A program made the translations under genes and the position numbers. From the NCBI RefSeq assembly GCF_013410745.1, contig NZ_JACCFY010000001.1, forward strand, positions 2,480,001 to 2,544,000: a DNA stretch of 64,000 nt, given 5' to 3'. Numbering within the stretch: the stretch's first letter is position 1; each line of letters begins with the position of its first letter. The stretch comes from Nesterenkonia xinjiangensis (GTDB taxonomy: Bacteria; Actinomycetota; Actinomycetes; Actinomycetales; Micrococcaceae). Shown here piece by piece: positions 7,873 through 16,818 of the stretch. The notes beneath the pieces were generated by a model. The model was given only the letters and a program-made list of their open reading frames with translations, was not told the DNA's origin and searched no databases.

Positions 7873-8763
7873 TCAGAGGTCGACGTCGTCGCCGAACCAG
7901 GGCTCGGTGATCTCTTCGTAGGTGCCGTCGTTCAGAGTCATGGTCAGCCACTGGTCCACGTAGTGCTTCATCACCATGTCTCCGCGGGGGAGCATGTAGG
8001 CCTTCTCGAAGTAGTCGAATGGCTCGTCGGGATTGACGGCGCAGAGCTCGTCGTACTCGTGGTCGATCCACAGCACCTCGGAACGGTCCGTGGTCATCAC
8101 ATCTGCCTCACCCTCGACGATCTGGTCGAAGATGGTCAGGTTGTCGTGGGTGATCAGGTTCCCCTCGGGGTAATGCTCCTGGGCGAAGACCTCGTTGGTC
8201 CCGCCGCTGGGCATGATCGAGGTGACGTCGGGGTCGTTGATCTGCTCGATCGTCCGGTAGTCGTCGACGTCCTCGCAGCGAGTGATGGGAGTCTTGCCGT
8301 CCTCCATCAGCGGCTCGGAGAAGAACACCTGCTCTGATCGGGCGGTGTTGATCGAGATGCCGCCTACCGCGATGTCGCAGTCCGCCAGGTAGTCCTCCAT
8401 GAGGTCGTCCCAACTGGTCTGCACCCAGTCGATCTCCACGGCCAGGTTCTCGGCGAGGTCCCGGGCCATGTCCACATCGATGCCGGTGAATTCCCCGGTG
8501 TCCTCATCGAGCTCGGTGAACGGCGGGTAGTCCCCGGTGGTGCACACCGTCAGGGAGCCGCGGTCCAGCACCTCGTCCAGCAGCGACTCCGACTCGCCCG
8601 CCGGCTCCTGTCCGCCGGCCTGCTGGGCGTCAGAACCTGCGGGGGAGCAGGCGCCCAGGACGAGGGTCAGCAGTCCGGCGGTCGTCCACAGGGCACCGCC
8701 TCTGCCCGACACGCGAGGGACCTTCGCCTTCTCGGCGGTGCCTGGATGGTGGGGCTGCGGCAT
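7873..8763 (-). CDS. PheC-like (cyclohexadienyl dehydratase family) extracytoplasmic lipoprotein
   Basis: 296 residues with the periplasmic-binding-protein fold. A lipoprotein signal ends LVLGAC (C39). The mature part follows the cyclohexadienyl dehydratase pattern almost throughout: LTVCTTGDYPPFT, GIDVDMARDLAENL, DIAVGGISIN, DGKTPITRCED, GGTNEVFA, NLTIFDQIVEGEADVMTTD, LCAVNPDEPFDYFEKAYMLPR, YVDQWL. PheC turns prephenate or arogenate into phenylpyruvate or phenylalanine outside the cytoplasm; the fold also serves plain amino acid receptors. The Met at 8763 is preferred because GGAGA lies just upstream. No permease or ATPase adjoins it, which argues against a simple receptor. Function is unproven. 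Confidence 0.7.
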   Translation of the reverse strand: MPQPHHPGTAEKAKVPRVSGRGGALWTTAGLLTLVLGACSPAGSDAQQAGGQEPAGESESLLDEVLDRGSLTVCTTGDYPPFTELDEDTGEFTGIDVDMARDLAENLAVEIDWVQTSWDDLMEDYLADCDIAVGGISINTARSEQVFFSEPLMEDGKTPITRCEDVDDYRTIEQINDPDVTSIMPSGGTNEVFAQEHYPEGNLITHDNLTIFDQIVEGEADVMTTDRSEVLWIDHEYDELCAVNPDEPFDYFEKAYMLPRGDMVMKHYVDQWLTMTLNDGTYEEITEPWFGDDVDL

Positions 8764-8873
8764 GGGCGTCTCCGATCGTGACAGGATGCTGGTGGTGCTC
8801 AATCCTGGCACGACGAGGTGTGGAATCTCACCTCCGTCTCAGCCTGTGGGCGCCGCGCCCTCAGGAGAGGCCC

Positions 8874-10256
8874 TCAGGAGACGATGAGCAGCGCCGCGGC
8901 GAAGACGATCCCGGAGGCGATGAGCACGATCGTGGTGTAGCCGAGGATGTCGCGCATCTTCAGCCCGGCGATCGCCAGCAGCGGCAGCGCCCAGAACGGC
9001 TGGATCATGTTCGTCCACTGGTCGCCGTAGGCCACCGCCATGATCGCCACCGCGGGATCGGTCCCCAGGGACTCGGCGGCCTCCAGCAGGATCGGTGCCT
9101 GCACGGCGATCTGTCCGCCGCCGGAGGGGACGAAGAAGTTCACGATCCCGGCCGAGAGGAACGCCCACAGCGCGAAGGTCTGGTCCGTGGAGATCGCCAC
9201 GAAGAACTCGGAGAAGACCTGCATCAGGCCGGTGCCGGCCATGATGCCCAGAATCCCGGCGTAGAGCGGGAACTGCAGGAGGATGTCGCCGACGGTGCCC
9301 GCGGCCTCCTTGGTGAGCGCCAGCAGCTCGAAAGGGCTGCGCACCAGCAGCATGATCAGCGTCAGGAAGCTCCAGTTCACGATGTCCAGGGTCAGTCCGC
9401 CGCCTCCGGCGAAGTGGAGCGCGAGGTAGCCCACCAGCATCAGGCCGATCAGCGTCGTGGGGATCCTGCTGGCATCGACCCGGTCCGCAGGGGTGACGAC
9501 CTCGTCGTCGATCTCGGCATCCCGCAGCCGGGCGTCCACCCCCAGGGTGACGACGTCGTGCGGGTTCCGTGGGGCGATGAGCATCAGCGCACCGGCGACG
9601 ACGACGATCGTCACCGCCGCGGTGATCATGTTCCACCCGGAGAACACCGTCTCCGTGATGGAGAGGGGATCGCCCAGGATCTCGGCGACGAAGGAGTCCG
9701 GGGTGGCGGCGGTCAGCGGCCCTGAGGCCGAGTAGCCCATGTGCCACACCACGAATCCGGAGAAGCCGGAGGCCACCAGCATCGGAAAATGCATCGGCAT
9801 GTCCCGGCGCCTGGCCTGCTCAGCGACCTCGCGGGCCATCAGCCCGCCGACCACCAGGCCCAGCCCCCAGGTGATCAGCGAGGCCAGCGCCGCCACCAGG
9901 AAGACGAACAGATAGGCCTGCATCGGGCTCTGCGGGACCCGCGCCAACCGGCGCAGCAGGGCCCGCACCGGTCGGGTGCTGGCGAGGATGTACCCCAGGA
10001 ACAGGATCAGGGCGATCTGCGTCATGAACTCCAGCAGGCCGGCCAGCCCCAGTCCCCATTCCTCGACCACCTCCAGCGGCCCGGCCTCGGTGAGCAGCAG
10101 GGCCAGGATCGCCACGATGACGGTCAGCCCGATCGCGAAGACCAGTGCTGAGGGGATCAGCTTCTCCACCAGCGTGTTCAGCGGTCGCATGATCGGGCCG
10201 AGCGGGGCTCCTCCGCCGGCTCCGGCAGGCTCCTCCTGTGAAGGCTTCGCGGTCAC
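8874..10256 (-). CDS. Short-chain fatty acid transporter, AtoE family
   Basis: 460-residue membrane protein with about eleven to twelve helices. Diagnostic stretches include LNTLVEKLIPSALVFAIGLT, GLGLVVGGLMAREVA, HMGYSASGPLTAATP, NFFVPSGGGQIAVQAPI and AYGDQWTNMIQPFWALPLL, all matching the AtoE family, which carries short-chain fatty acids or beta-keto acids. The GTG start at 10256 follows AGGAGG. The gene diverges from paaJFH across 250 bp and lies behind the PheC-like gene on the same strand, 110 bp apart. A role in moving acetoacetate-type or aromatic short acids would fit but is inference. Confidence 0.85.
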   Translation of the reverse strand: MTAKPSQEEPAGAGGGAPLGPIMRPLNTLVEKLIPSALVFAIGLTVIVAILALLLTEAGPLEVVEEWGLGLAGLLEFMTQIALILFLGYILASTRPVRALLRRLARVPQSPMQAYLFVFLVAALASLITWGLGLVVGGLMAREVAEQARRRDMPMHFPMLVASGFSGFVVWHMGYSASGPLTAATPDSFVAEILGDPLSITETVFSGWNMITAAVTIVVVAGALMLIAPRNPHDVVTLGVDARLRDAEIDDEVVTPADRVDASRIPTTLIGLMLVGYLALHFAGGGGLTLDIVNWSFLTLIMLLVRSPFELLALTKEAAGTVGDILLQFPLYAGILGIMAGTGLMQVFSEFFVAISTDQTFALWAFLSAGIVNFFVPSGGGQIAVQAPILLEAAESLGTDPAVAIMAVAYGDQWTNMIQPFWALPLLAIAGLKMRDILGYTTIVLIASGIVFAAALLIVS

Positions 10257-10427
10257 ATCATCCTCCTTGACGCGTGAGACACCCGCGCCTGGCTCCGGCG
10301 CGGCAAGGCACCGAAGGCGTGACGCACATCACCGACAGCTTGCCAGATCTCTGGGGCGAATCCCTGGAGAACCGCCCATCTGCCCGAACCTGCTGGTGAT
10401 TGACCTCACAGCCCGGGCGTGGAAGTA

Positions 10428-10449
10428 TCGAGGTGAACGATCGGTCAGT
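10428..10449. promoter_or_regulatory. PaaR-like operator and promoter of paaJFH
   Basis: Degenerate 22-bp box with one strong half (CGATCGGTCAGT), matching 18 of 22 positions of the PaaR pattern. TTGACC at 10400-10405 and AAGTAT at 10423-10428 are spaced 17 bp and form a plausible -35/-10 pair, so the box begins at the downstream edge of the -10 element, the same geometry seen at paaA and paaI. Confidence 0.55.
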
Positions 10450-10506
10450 AATTCCGGGGCCGCGCCCGCGCGCCTCCGGAGCATCAGCCACAGTCGGAGG
10501 AACCCC

Positions 10507-11709
10507 GTGACCACGCCCGCCTTCCTCGTCTCCGGGACACGCACCCCGGTCGGCCGCTACGGCGGTGCCCTCTCGATGGTCCGGCCGGACGATCTGGCCG
10601 CCCGGGTGATCCGCACCGTCGTCGAGGACGCCGGCATCGACCCCTCCGACGTCGACGAGGTCATCTTCGGCAACGCCAACGGCGCCGGAGAGGAGAACCG
10701 CAACGTCGCCCGCATGGCTTGGCTGCTCGCCGACTTTCCGGACACCGTCCCCGGCATCACGGTCAACCGACTCTGCGCCTCGGGCATGAGCTCCATCGCC
10801 CAGGCCCATCACATGATCGCCGCCGGCGCGGCCGACCTGGTCGTCGCCGGGGGAGTGGAGTCCATGTCCCGGGCGCCCTGGGCCATGGCCAAGCCCACCA
10901 GCGGCTTCGCCAAGCCCGGAGAGGTCGTGGACACCTCCATCGGCTGGCGATTCGTCAACCCGAAGTTCCTCACCATCGACAAGCGCACCTACTCCATGCC
11001 GGAGACCGCCGAGGAGGTCGCCCGTGTCGAGGGCGTCACACGCGAGGAGGCCGACGCCTTCGCCGCCGAGTCCCAGCGCCGGGCCCTTGCCGCCGTCGAC
11101 GCCGGCCGCCTCGCCCGCGAGATCACCCCGGTGGAGGTGCCCGGGCGAAGGGGCGCGGTCACCGTGGTCGACACCGACGAGGGTCCGCGCCCCGGCACCA
11201 CCGTGGAGACCCTGGCCGGGCTGCGCCCCGTGATCGCCGGCGGCAGCGTCGTCACCGCCGGGAACTCTTCCTCACTCAACGACGGCGCCTCCGCCGTCAT
11301 CGTGGCCTCAGAGGCCGCCGTCGAACGATACGGGCTGACTCCGCGCGCCCGCATCGCCGGAGGGGCGAACGCCGGTCTGGCCCCGGAGATCATGGGCATG
11401 GGGCCGGTCCCCGCGAGCCGCAAGGCCCTGGACCGCGCGGGTTGGAGCACCGGCGAGTTGGAGGCCGTGGAGCTCAACGAGGCCTTCGCCACCCAGTCCC
11501 TGGCCTGCATCCGCCGCCTCGGCCTGGACCCCGCCCTGGTCAACGCCGACGGCGGCGCGATCGCCCTGGGACACCCGCTGGGCTCTTCCGGGGCGCGGAT
11601 CGTGCTCACCCTGGCCCGGCGCATGGAGGACGAGGGTGCTCGCCGCGGCCTGGCCGCCATGTGCGTGGGTGTGGGCCAGGGCTCCGCCCTGCTGCTGGAG
11701 CAGGTGTGA
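10507..11709 (+). CDS. paaJ: 3-oxoadipyl-CoA / acetyl-CoA C-acyltransferase (thiolase)
   Basis: 400-residue thiolase, last step of phenylacetyl-CoA catabolism: 3-oxoadipyl-CoA (and 3-oxo-5,6-dehydrosuberyl-CoA) plus CoA gives acetyl-CoA and succinyl-CoA or a shortened acyl-CoA. Nucleophile C90 in NRLCASGMSS, catalytic His in [16 protein letters not shown] and second Cys in MCVGVGQG are in place, and the length suits the PaaJ/PcaF type. The GTG at 10507 follows GGAGGA. The next two genes encode the preceding hydratase and dehydrogenase steps, and a PaaR-like box lies upstream, so the paaJ assignment is favoured over a generic beta-oxidation thiolase. Confidence 0.85.
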   Translation: MTTPAFLVSGTRTPVGRYGGALSMVRPDDLAARVIRTVVEDAGIDPSDVDEVIFGNANGAGEENRNVARMAWLLADFPDTVPGITVNRLCASGMSSIAQAHHMIAAGAADLVVAGGVESMSRAPWAMAKPTSGFAKPGEVVDTSIGWRFVNPKFLTIDKRTYSMPETAEEVARVEGVTREEADAFAAESQRRALAAVDAGRLAREITPVEVPGRRGAVTVVDTDEGPRPGTTVETLAGLRPVIAGGSVVTAGNSSSLNDGASAVIVASEAAVERYGLTPRARIAGGANAGLAPEIMGMGPVPASRKALDRAGWSTGELEAVELNEAFATQSLACIRRLGLDPALVNADGGAIALGHPLGSSGARIVLTLARRMEDEGARRGLAAMCVGVGQGSALLLEQV

Positions 11710-11711
11710 CC

Positions 11712-12575
11712 ATGGCCCACGGACTGCACGAGCTCGATCCCGAAACCTTCACCACCCTGCGCATCACGGACGCCGAGGACCGCATCCATGCCCGCCTGGA
11801 CCGGCCCGACGTGCGCAACGCGATCGACGCCACCATGATCGAGGAGCTCCACGCGCTCTGCGCCCACCTGGAGCACGACCCGAAGATCCTCATCCTCTCC
11901 GGCACCGACCCGGACCCGGCGACCGGCCGCCCCGGCGTCTTCGCCTCCGGCGCCGACATCGGCCAGCTGAGGGAACGCCGCCGGGACGACGCCCTGCGCG
12001 GAGTCAACTCCACAGCCTTCGACCGGCTCGCCAAGCTGCCGATGCCGGTGATCGCCGCCCTGGACGGCTATGCCCTGGGTGGCGGGGCCGAACTGGCGTG
12101 GGCCGCCGACTTCCGGCTCGGCACCCCTGAGCTGACCGTGGGCCAGCCCGAGACGTCCCTCGGCATCATCCCCGCCGCCGGTGCGCTGTGGCGCCTGCGC
12201 GAGCTCGCCGGCGAGCCGCTGGCCAAGGAGATCCTGCTCGCCGGGCGCATCCTGGATGCCGAGGAGGCACGGACCCACGGCCTGATCAACGCGATCCATC
12301 CCGCCGAGGAGCTGCTCGACGCCGCCCACGCTCTGGCCGATCGCATCGCCCGCCAGGATCCGCTGGCGGTGCGGATCTCCAAGCAGGTGTTCTCGCTGCC
12401 CCGTGAGGCCCACCCCCAGGTGGACAACCTCGCCCAGGCCATCCTCTTCGAGTCCGAGGCCAAGTTCGACCGCATGCAGGCGTTCCTGGACCGGAAGAAG
12501 GCCCGCAGCACACGCCGGTCAGAGGCGACGTCGCCGGAGACGTCCCCGGCCCAGACCTCAGGAGACCACACATGA
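11712..12575 (+). CDS. paaF: Enoyl-CoA hydratase, probable 2,3-dehydroadipyl-CoA hydratase
   Basis: 287-residue crotonase-fold enzyme adding water to 2,3-dehydroadipyl-CoA. It shows the oxyanion-hole segments FASGADI and ALDGYALGGGAELAWAADF, and the acid/base glutamate region PETSLGIIPAAGALWRL. It starts two bases after the paaJ stop and its end overlaps the next start by four bases, so the three genes are translationally coupled. The N-terminal extension and the low-complexity Ser/Thr/Pro tail after residue 265 are longer than usual. Substrate is assigned from the operon. Confidence 0.82.
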   Translation: MAHGLHELDPETFTTLRITDAEDRIHARLDRPDVRNAIDATMIEELHALCAHLEHDPKILILSGTDPDPATGRPGVFASGADIGQLRERRRDDALRGVNSTAFDRLAKLPMPVIAALDGYALGGGAELAWAADFRLGTPELTVGQPETSLGIIPAAGALWRLRELAGEPLAKEILLAGRILDAEEARTHGLINAIHPAEELLDAAHALADRIARQDPLAVRISKQVFSLPREAHPQVDNLAQAILFESEAKFDRMQAFLDRKKARSTRRSEATSPETSPAQTSGDHT

Positions 12576-13465
12576 GCGCCCGCCCCGAGACTTCCCAACC
12601 GTCCACCGTCGGGGTGCCTTCCACCGTCGGCGTGCTCGGCGGCGGCCGCATGGGGGGAGGCATCGCCCACGCTTTCCTGATCGCCGGCGCCCAGGAGGTC
12701 GTCGTCGTCGACGTCTCCGCCGAGGCCGCCGACGCCGCCCGCGGACGCATCGAGGGCGACGTCGCCGCCTCCCTGCAGCGCGGGAAGATCGATGGCGAGC
12801 TCACCGACTGGACCACCAGGCTGACCGTCACCGCCGACGTCGCAGACTTCGCCCGCTGCGCCTTGGTGATCGAAGCCGTGCCCGAGGACATGGACCTGAA
12901 GACCGCTTCGCTGCGCCGCGTGGAGGAGCAGCTGGCCCCGCAGGCATGGCTGGGCACCAACACCAGCTCTCTCTCGGTCACCGACCTCGCCGAGCATCTG
13001 CAGCGTCCCGAGCGGTTCTGCGGGCTGCACTTCTTCAACCCGGTGCCGGCCTCCAAGCTCGTGGAGGTCGTGCTCGCCGGGACCACTGGTGAGGAGCTCG
13101 CCGCGCTCAGCCCCCAGTGGGTGGAAGCCCTGGGCAAGACCCCCGTGGTGGTGAAGGACGCCCCCGGCTTCGCCTCCTCGCGGCTCGGAGTGGCCATCGG
13201 GCTGGAGGCCATCCGCATGGTCGAAGAGGGTGTGGCCAGCCCGGAGGACATCGACAACGCCATGGTGCTGGGCTACAAGTTCCCCATCGGGCCGCTGGCG
13301 CTGACCGACATCGTCGGGCTCGACGTGCGCCTGGGCATCGCCGAATACCTCGAATCCCGACTGGGGGAGCGGTTCACCCCGCCGCAGCTGATGCGGGAGA
13401 TGGTCGCCCGCGGCGAGCTCGGCCGTAAGACCGGCAAGGGGTTCTACGACTACCCGCCGCAGTGA
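12572..13465 (+). CDS. paaH: 3-hydroxyacyl-CoA dehydrogenase, probable 3-hydroxyadipyl-CoA dehydrogenase
   Basis: 297 residues oxidising 3-hydroxyadipyl-CoA with NAD+. The Rossmann fold starts VGVLGGGRMGGGIAHAF, the NAD-binding loop is IEAVPEDMDLK, the catalytic HxFNPV element is GLHFFNPVPASKLVEVV, and the C-terminal domain has NAMVLGYKFPIGPLALTDIVGLD. The start overlaps paaF by four bases. Standalone length, without a fused hydratase, matches PaaH/PaaC-type enzymes. Confidence 0.85.
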   Translation: MSARPETSQPSTVGVPSTVGVLGGGRMGGGIAHAFLIAGAQEVVVVDVSAEAADAARGRIEGDVAASLQRGKIDGELTDWTTRLTVTADVADFARCALVIEAVPEDMDLKTASLRRVEEQLAPQAWLGTNTSSLSVTDLAEHLQRPERFCGLHFFNPVPASKLVEVVLAGTTGEELAALSPQWVEALGKTPVVVKDAPGFASSRLGVAIGLEAIRMVEEGVASPEDIDNAMVLGYKFPIGPLALTDIVGLDVRLGIAEYLESRLGERFTPPQLMREMVARGELGRKTGKGFYDYPPQ

Positions 13466-14184
13466 ACCACCGACCCGCCGATGACCACGGCTCCAGTTCC
13501 GGCCCCAGCCTCGGCGGCTGGACCGGCTCGACGACGGCACGGTGCCTCCACGCCGTCGTCGCGCTGGTGTGTGCGGCCGGCCTGGTCACCTCGCTGCATC
13601 TGGGCTGGACCACGGACACCGACCTCCCCCTGGGTGTGGGCTACCACGGCGGATTCACCGCCGGCTGGGAGCACACGCTCAACCAGCCGGCCTACTTCAC
13701 GGTGCTCTCGGGGCTGCTGGCCTGCCTGACCTCGGCGATGCTCGCCCTGCGGCCCCACCGGACCTCGGAGATCTTCCGCGCCGCACGGCTGTGTGCCGTG
13801 GTGTGCGTGATCATCACCGGGATGGTGTTCAACCTGCTGCTGCGGGGCCCCGACGTGCTCACCGGAGTGCGGTGGATCAATGACACCGTCCTGCACCTGA
13901 TCGTGCCGGTGCTGGTCCCGGCGGTGTGGATGCTGGTCGGACCGCGGGGGTGGGTCACCGGACGCGTCGTGGCGCTGTCCCTGGTGGTTCCGGTGGGCTG
14001 GCTGGGGGTGACCTTGGCTCGCGGGCCGAGGATCGACTGGTACCCCTACGACATCCTCGACGTCCCTGGGATGGGATACGCCGGCGTCGGGGTCTACATC
14101 GGCTCCATCCTGGCCGGCTATCTGGCCGTGGCCTGCCTGCTGTGGGGGCTGGATGCCCTGCTGACGAGGCTCACCCCGGAATGA
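13462..14184 (+). CDS. Pr6Pr-type six-helix membrane protein
   Basis: 240 residues with about six membrane helices. The central segment NDTVLHLIVPVLVPAVWMLVGPRGWV carries the HD/NDxxLH...P pattern of the Pr6Pr family, whose function is not established. The GTG start overlaps the paaH stop (GTGA), so it is probably co-transcribed with paaJFH. The fold family resembles FAR-17a/AIG1-type hydrolases, but I see no clear catalytic residues that would settle an activity. Confidence 0.6.
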   Translation: MNHRPADDHGSSSGPSLGGWTGSTTARCLHAVVALVCAAGLVTSLHLGWTTDTDLPLGVGYHGGFTAGWEHTLNQPAYFTVLSGLLACLTSAMLALRPHRTSEIFRAARLCAVVCVIITGMVFNLLLRGPDVLTGVRWINDTVLHLIVPVLVPAVWMLVGPRGWVTGRVVALSLVVPVGWLGVTLARGPRIDWYPYDILDVPGMGYAGVGVYIGSILAGYLAVACLLWGLDALLTRLTPE

Positions 14185-14198
14185 GCCGGCGCCGGCTC
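14183..14198. terminator. Bidirectional terminator between convergent genes
   Basis: GAGCCGGCGCCGGCTC is a perfect 16-bp palindrome overlapping the stop of the membrane protein and lying 26 bases from the E2 stop. It can fold on both strands. Confidence 0.45.
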
Positions 14199-14223
14199 CT
14201 CGAGCTGACGCCGGCCCATCGTC

Positions 14224-15720
14224 TCAGAGGTCGGCCAGAGCGGTGGAGGGATCCTCCACGCAGCGGGCCACGAAGTCCAGGAACCCGCCGGCGGCGCCGC
14301 CGTCGCAGACCCGGTGGTCGAAGGCCAGGGTGAGTGTGCTGATGCTGCGCACGGTCAGCTCCCCGTCCACCACCCAGGGGCGCTCCAGGATCCGGCCGAG
14401 GCCGAGGATCGCCACCTCCGGGTGGTTGATGATCGGCGTGGCGCCGTCGGAGCCGAACACTCCGTAGTTGTTCACCGTGAACGTGCCACCGGTGAGCTCC
14501 CTGCCGGAGATCGTCCCCTCGCGGGCTGCACCCACCAGCCGGCCGATCTCCTCGTGGAGGGCCCGGGCGGAGAGCCTCTCCGCGTGACGGATCACCGGCA
14601 CCACCAGACCGGCGTCCGTCTGGGCGGCGAAGCCCAGGTTGACCCCGTCGAAGTGCACGATCTCCTGCTCACCGTCCTCGCGGGTGTCCACCCGTGTGGC
14701 GAGCTCGGGGTGCCGGGCCAGTCCGGCCAGCACGAACCGTCCGATCAGCGCCAGCAGGGAGGGTGCCGCGGCGCCGCTGGTCTGGGCCTGCCGCTTCAGC
14801 CGCGCCCGCAGGGCGAGCAGCTCGGTGAAGTCGGCGTCCTGCCAGACCGTGGCCTCCGGGATCTCGCGGCGTGAGCGGGACAACGTCGTGGAGACCGCCT
14901 TGCGCAGCCCGGTGACGTGCACGCGCTCGCTGACCTCCAGCCCGCCCGGGGCCGGCCGGGACGACGGCGCCGGGGCCGTCTGCTCCGTGGCCTGTGGGGC
15001 GCTCGGCGCCGGCACGGCCGCCGATGTCGCTGGGGCATCCCCGCCCGGGGGCCGGGTCTCGGCGACCTTCGGGGCGGAGGTCCTGAGGGCGGCGAGCACA
15101 TCAGCTCGCACGATCAGCCCCTCCGGGCCGGTGCCGGTCACGCCGCCCAGCGGGATCTCGTGCTCGCGGGCGAGGCGACGCACCAGGGGGGAGGAGACTC
15201 GCGGGGCCTGCTGTGGGGTGCGTTCGGCGAGGGCCACGGTGGTGTCGCCTCCGGCACGGCGTCGGCGTCGACGGCGTGATCCCGAGGAGGCCTGAGTGCC
15301 ATAGCCGATGAGGACATGTCCCGATCCTTCGTCGGAGCTGTCCGCCGGAGTCTCCTCCGATGCCGCGCCGGCGGCCGTGCCCTCGGAGGGGACGGCCGTG
15401 CCGGCCCGCTCCTCCTCGCGGTAGCTCAGCGCACCGGCCGAGTCGGCGTCGTGCTGGTCGGCGTCGTCGAGCCAGCCGCCGCTGCCGTCGGTGTCCACGG
15501 TGATCAGCGGCTCCCCGACGATGAGCGTCTCGCCGACCGCGCCGTGTAGCCGCACCACGATGCCCGCGTACGGGGAGGGGACCTCGATGGATGACTTCGC
15601 GGTCTCCACCTCGGCGATGGGCTGGTCCACCTCGATCATCTCGCCCTCGTCCACCAGCCAGCTCAGCAGCGTGGCTTCGGTGAGTCCTTCGCCCAGATCG
15701 GGCAGATTGAAGGTGGTCAT
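14224..15720 (-). CDS. bkdC: 2-oxoacid dehydrogenase E2 (dihydrolipoamide acyltransferase), branched-chain type
   Basis: 498-residue core enzyme that transfers acyl groups from E1 to CoA. It has one lipoyl domain (about 1-75, lipoyl lysine K42 in ETAKSSIEVPSP), an Ala/Pro-rich linker, a peripheral-subunit-binding domain (SSPLVRRLAREHEIPLGGVTGTGPEG, about 175-215) and the C-terminal acyltransferase domain ending FDHRVCDGGAAG, with the HxxxDG motif. It is the last gene of an E1alpha-E1beta-E2 operon. A two-gene heterodimeric E1 and an adjacent Lrp regulator favour branched-chain 2-oxoacids over pyruvate. No E3 gene is in the window. Confidence 0.87.
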   Translation of the reverse strand: MTTFNLPDLGEGLTEATLLSWLVDEGEMIEVDQPIAEVETAKSSIEVPSPYAGIVVRLHGAVGETLIVGEPLITVDTDGSGGWLDDADQHDADSAGALSYREEERAGTAVPSEGTAAGAASEETPADSSDEGSGHVLIGYGTQASSGSRRRRRRRAGGDTTVALAERTPQQAPRVSSPLVRRLAREHEIPLGGVTGTGPEGLIVRADVLAALRTSAPKVAETRPPGGDAPATSAAVPAPSAPQATEQTAPAPSSRPAPGGLEVSERVHVTGLRKAVSTTLSRSRREIPEATVWQDADFTELLALRARLKRQAQTSGAAAPSLLALIGRFVLAGLARHPELATRVDTREDGEQEIVHFDGVNLGFAAQTDAGLVVPVIRHAERLSARALHEEIGRLVGAAREGTISGRELTGGTFTVNNYGVFGSDGATPIINHPEVAILGLGRILERPWVVDGELTVRSISTLTLAFDHRVCDGGAAGGFLDFVARCVEDPSTALADL

Positions 15721-15721
15721 C

Positions 15722-16816
15722 TCAGTCCTCCCACTGCAGCTCGTCGAGGGTGTCCAGGATCCGCTCCACGCTGGGCAGGTGATGCTCCTCGAGCTTCGGA
15801 GACGGGTACGGGATGTCGAAACCGGTCACCCGTCTCACCGGGGAGGCCAGCGAATGGAAGCAGCGTTCCTGAATCCGGGCGACGATCTCTCCGGCCACGG
15901 ACACGAAACCCTGCGGCTCGGCGATGACCACGGCGCGGCCGGTCTTCTCCACGGTGGCGGTCAGCGCGGCGTCGTCGAAGGGCACAATGCTGCGCAGGTC
16001 CAGGACCTCCGCGGAGATGCCCTCCTCAGCCGCGGCCTCGGCGGCCTTCAGTGCCACGGACACCGAGGGTCCGTAGCTGATCAGCGAGACATCGGTGCCT
16101 TCGCGGGCGACGACGGCGCGGCCCTCCGCGCCCACGCCGGCGGCGGTGCCGGAGGAGTCCGGATCCTCGTACTGCTCGCGGAGAGCGGCCAGGTCGACCG
16201 GCTCCTTGGTCCAGTAGAGCTTCTTCGGTTCGAAGAAGACCACCGGGTCTGCGGAGTCGATGGCCTCGCGCAGCATCAGGTAGGCGTCGGCGACGGTGGC
16301 TGGGGTGTAGACCTTCAGGCCGGGCGTGTGGGCGTAGTAGGCCTCTGAGGAGTCGCAGTGATGCTCCACCCCGCCCACGCCGCCCCCGTAGGGCACGCGG
16401 ATGACCATCGGCAGGCGCACGCGGCCGCGGGTGCGGTTGGCGATCTTGGCGATGTGGCTGAAGATCTGTTCCAGCGCCGGGTAGGCGAAGGCGTCGAACT
16501 GCATCTCAATCACCGGCTTCATGCCGTTGATCGCCATGCCGGTGGCCATGCCGGCGATCCCGGACTCCGCCAGCGGGGTGTCGAAGCAGCGGTGTTCTCC
16601 GAAGCGCTGGGTGAGTCCGTCGGTGATGCGGAAGACGCCGCCCAGGGTGCCGACGTCCTCGCCGAAGACGCACACCGAGGTGTCGGCCTCCATGGCGTCG
16701 GACATCGCGGTGTTCAGGGCGGCGGCGAAGGTCGTGGCCTTCGGCGCCGGTGCGGAGCGCGAGGCGTCCGCAGCTGCGGGTGCGGGGGTGGTGGCGGTGT
16801 CGGTGGCGGGGGCCAT
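15722..16816 (-). CDS. bkdB: 2-oxoacid dehydrogenase E1 beta subunit
   Basis: 364 residues, transketolase-like. It pairs with the alpha subunit to decarboxylate the 2-oxoacid on thiamine diphosphate. Recognisable blocks are FGEDVGTLGGVFRITDGL, DTPLAESGIAGMATGMAING, RMPYGGG-type MVIRVPYGGGVGG, HTPGLKVYTPATVADAYLML and VDLRSI-type LDLRSIVPFDDAAL. A low-complexity Ala/Pro N-terminus of about 25 residues precedes the domain. It lies two bases downstream of the alpha subunit stop and is followed directly by E2. Confidence 0.88.
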   Translation of the reverse strand: MAPATDTATTPAPAAADASRSAPAPKATTFAAALNTAMSDAMEADTSVCVFGEDVGTLGGVFRITDGLTQRFGEHRCFDTPLAESGIAGMATGMAINGMKPVIEMQFDAFAYPALEQIFSHIAKIANRTRGRVRLPMVIRVPYGGGVGGVEHHCDSSEAYYAHTPGLKVYTPATVADAYLMLREAIDSADPVVFFEPKKLYWTKEPVDLAALREQYEDPDSSGTAAGVGAEGRAVVAREGTDVSLISYGPSVSVALKAAEAAAEEGISAEVLDLRSIVPFDDAALTATVEKTGRAVVIAEPQGFVSVAGEIVARIQERCFHSLASPVRRVTGFDIPYPSPKLEEHHLPSVERILDTLDELQWED

Positions 16817-16818
16817 GG

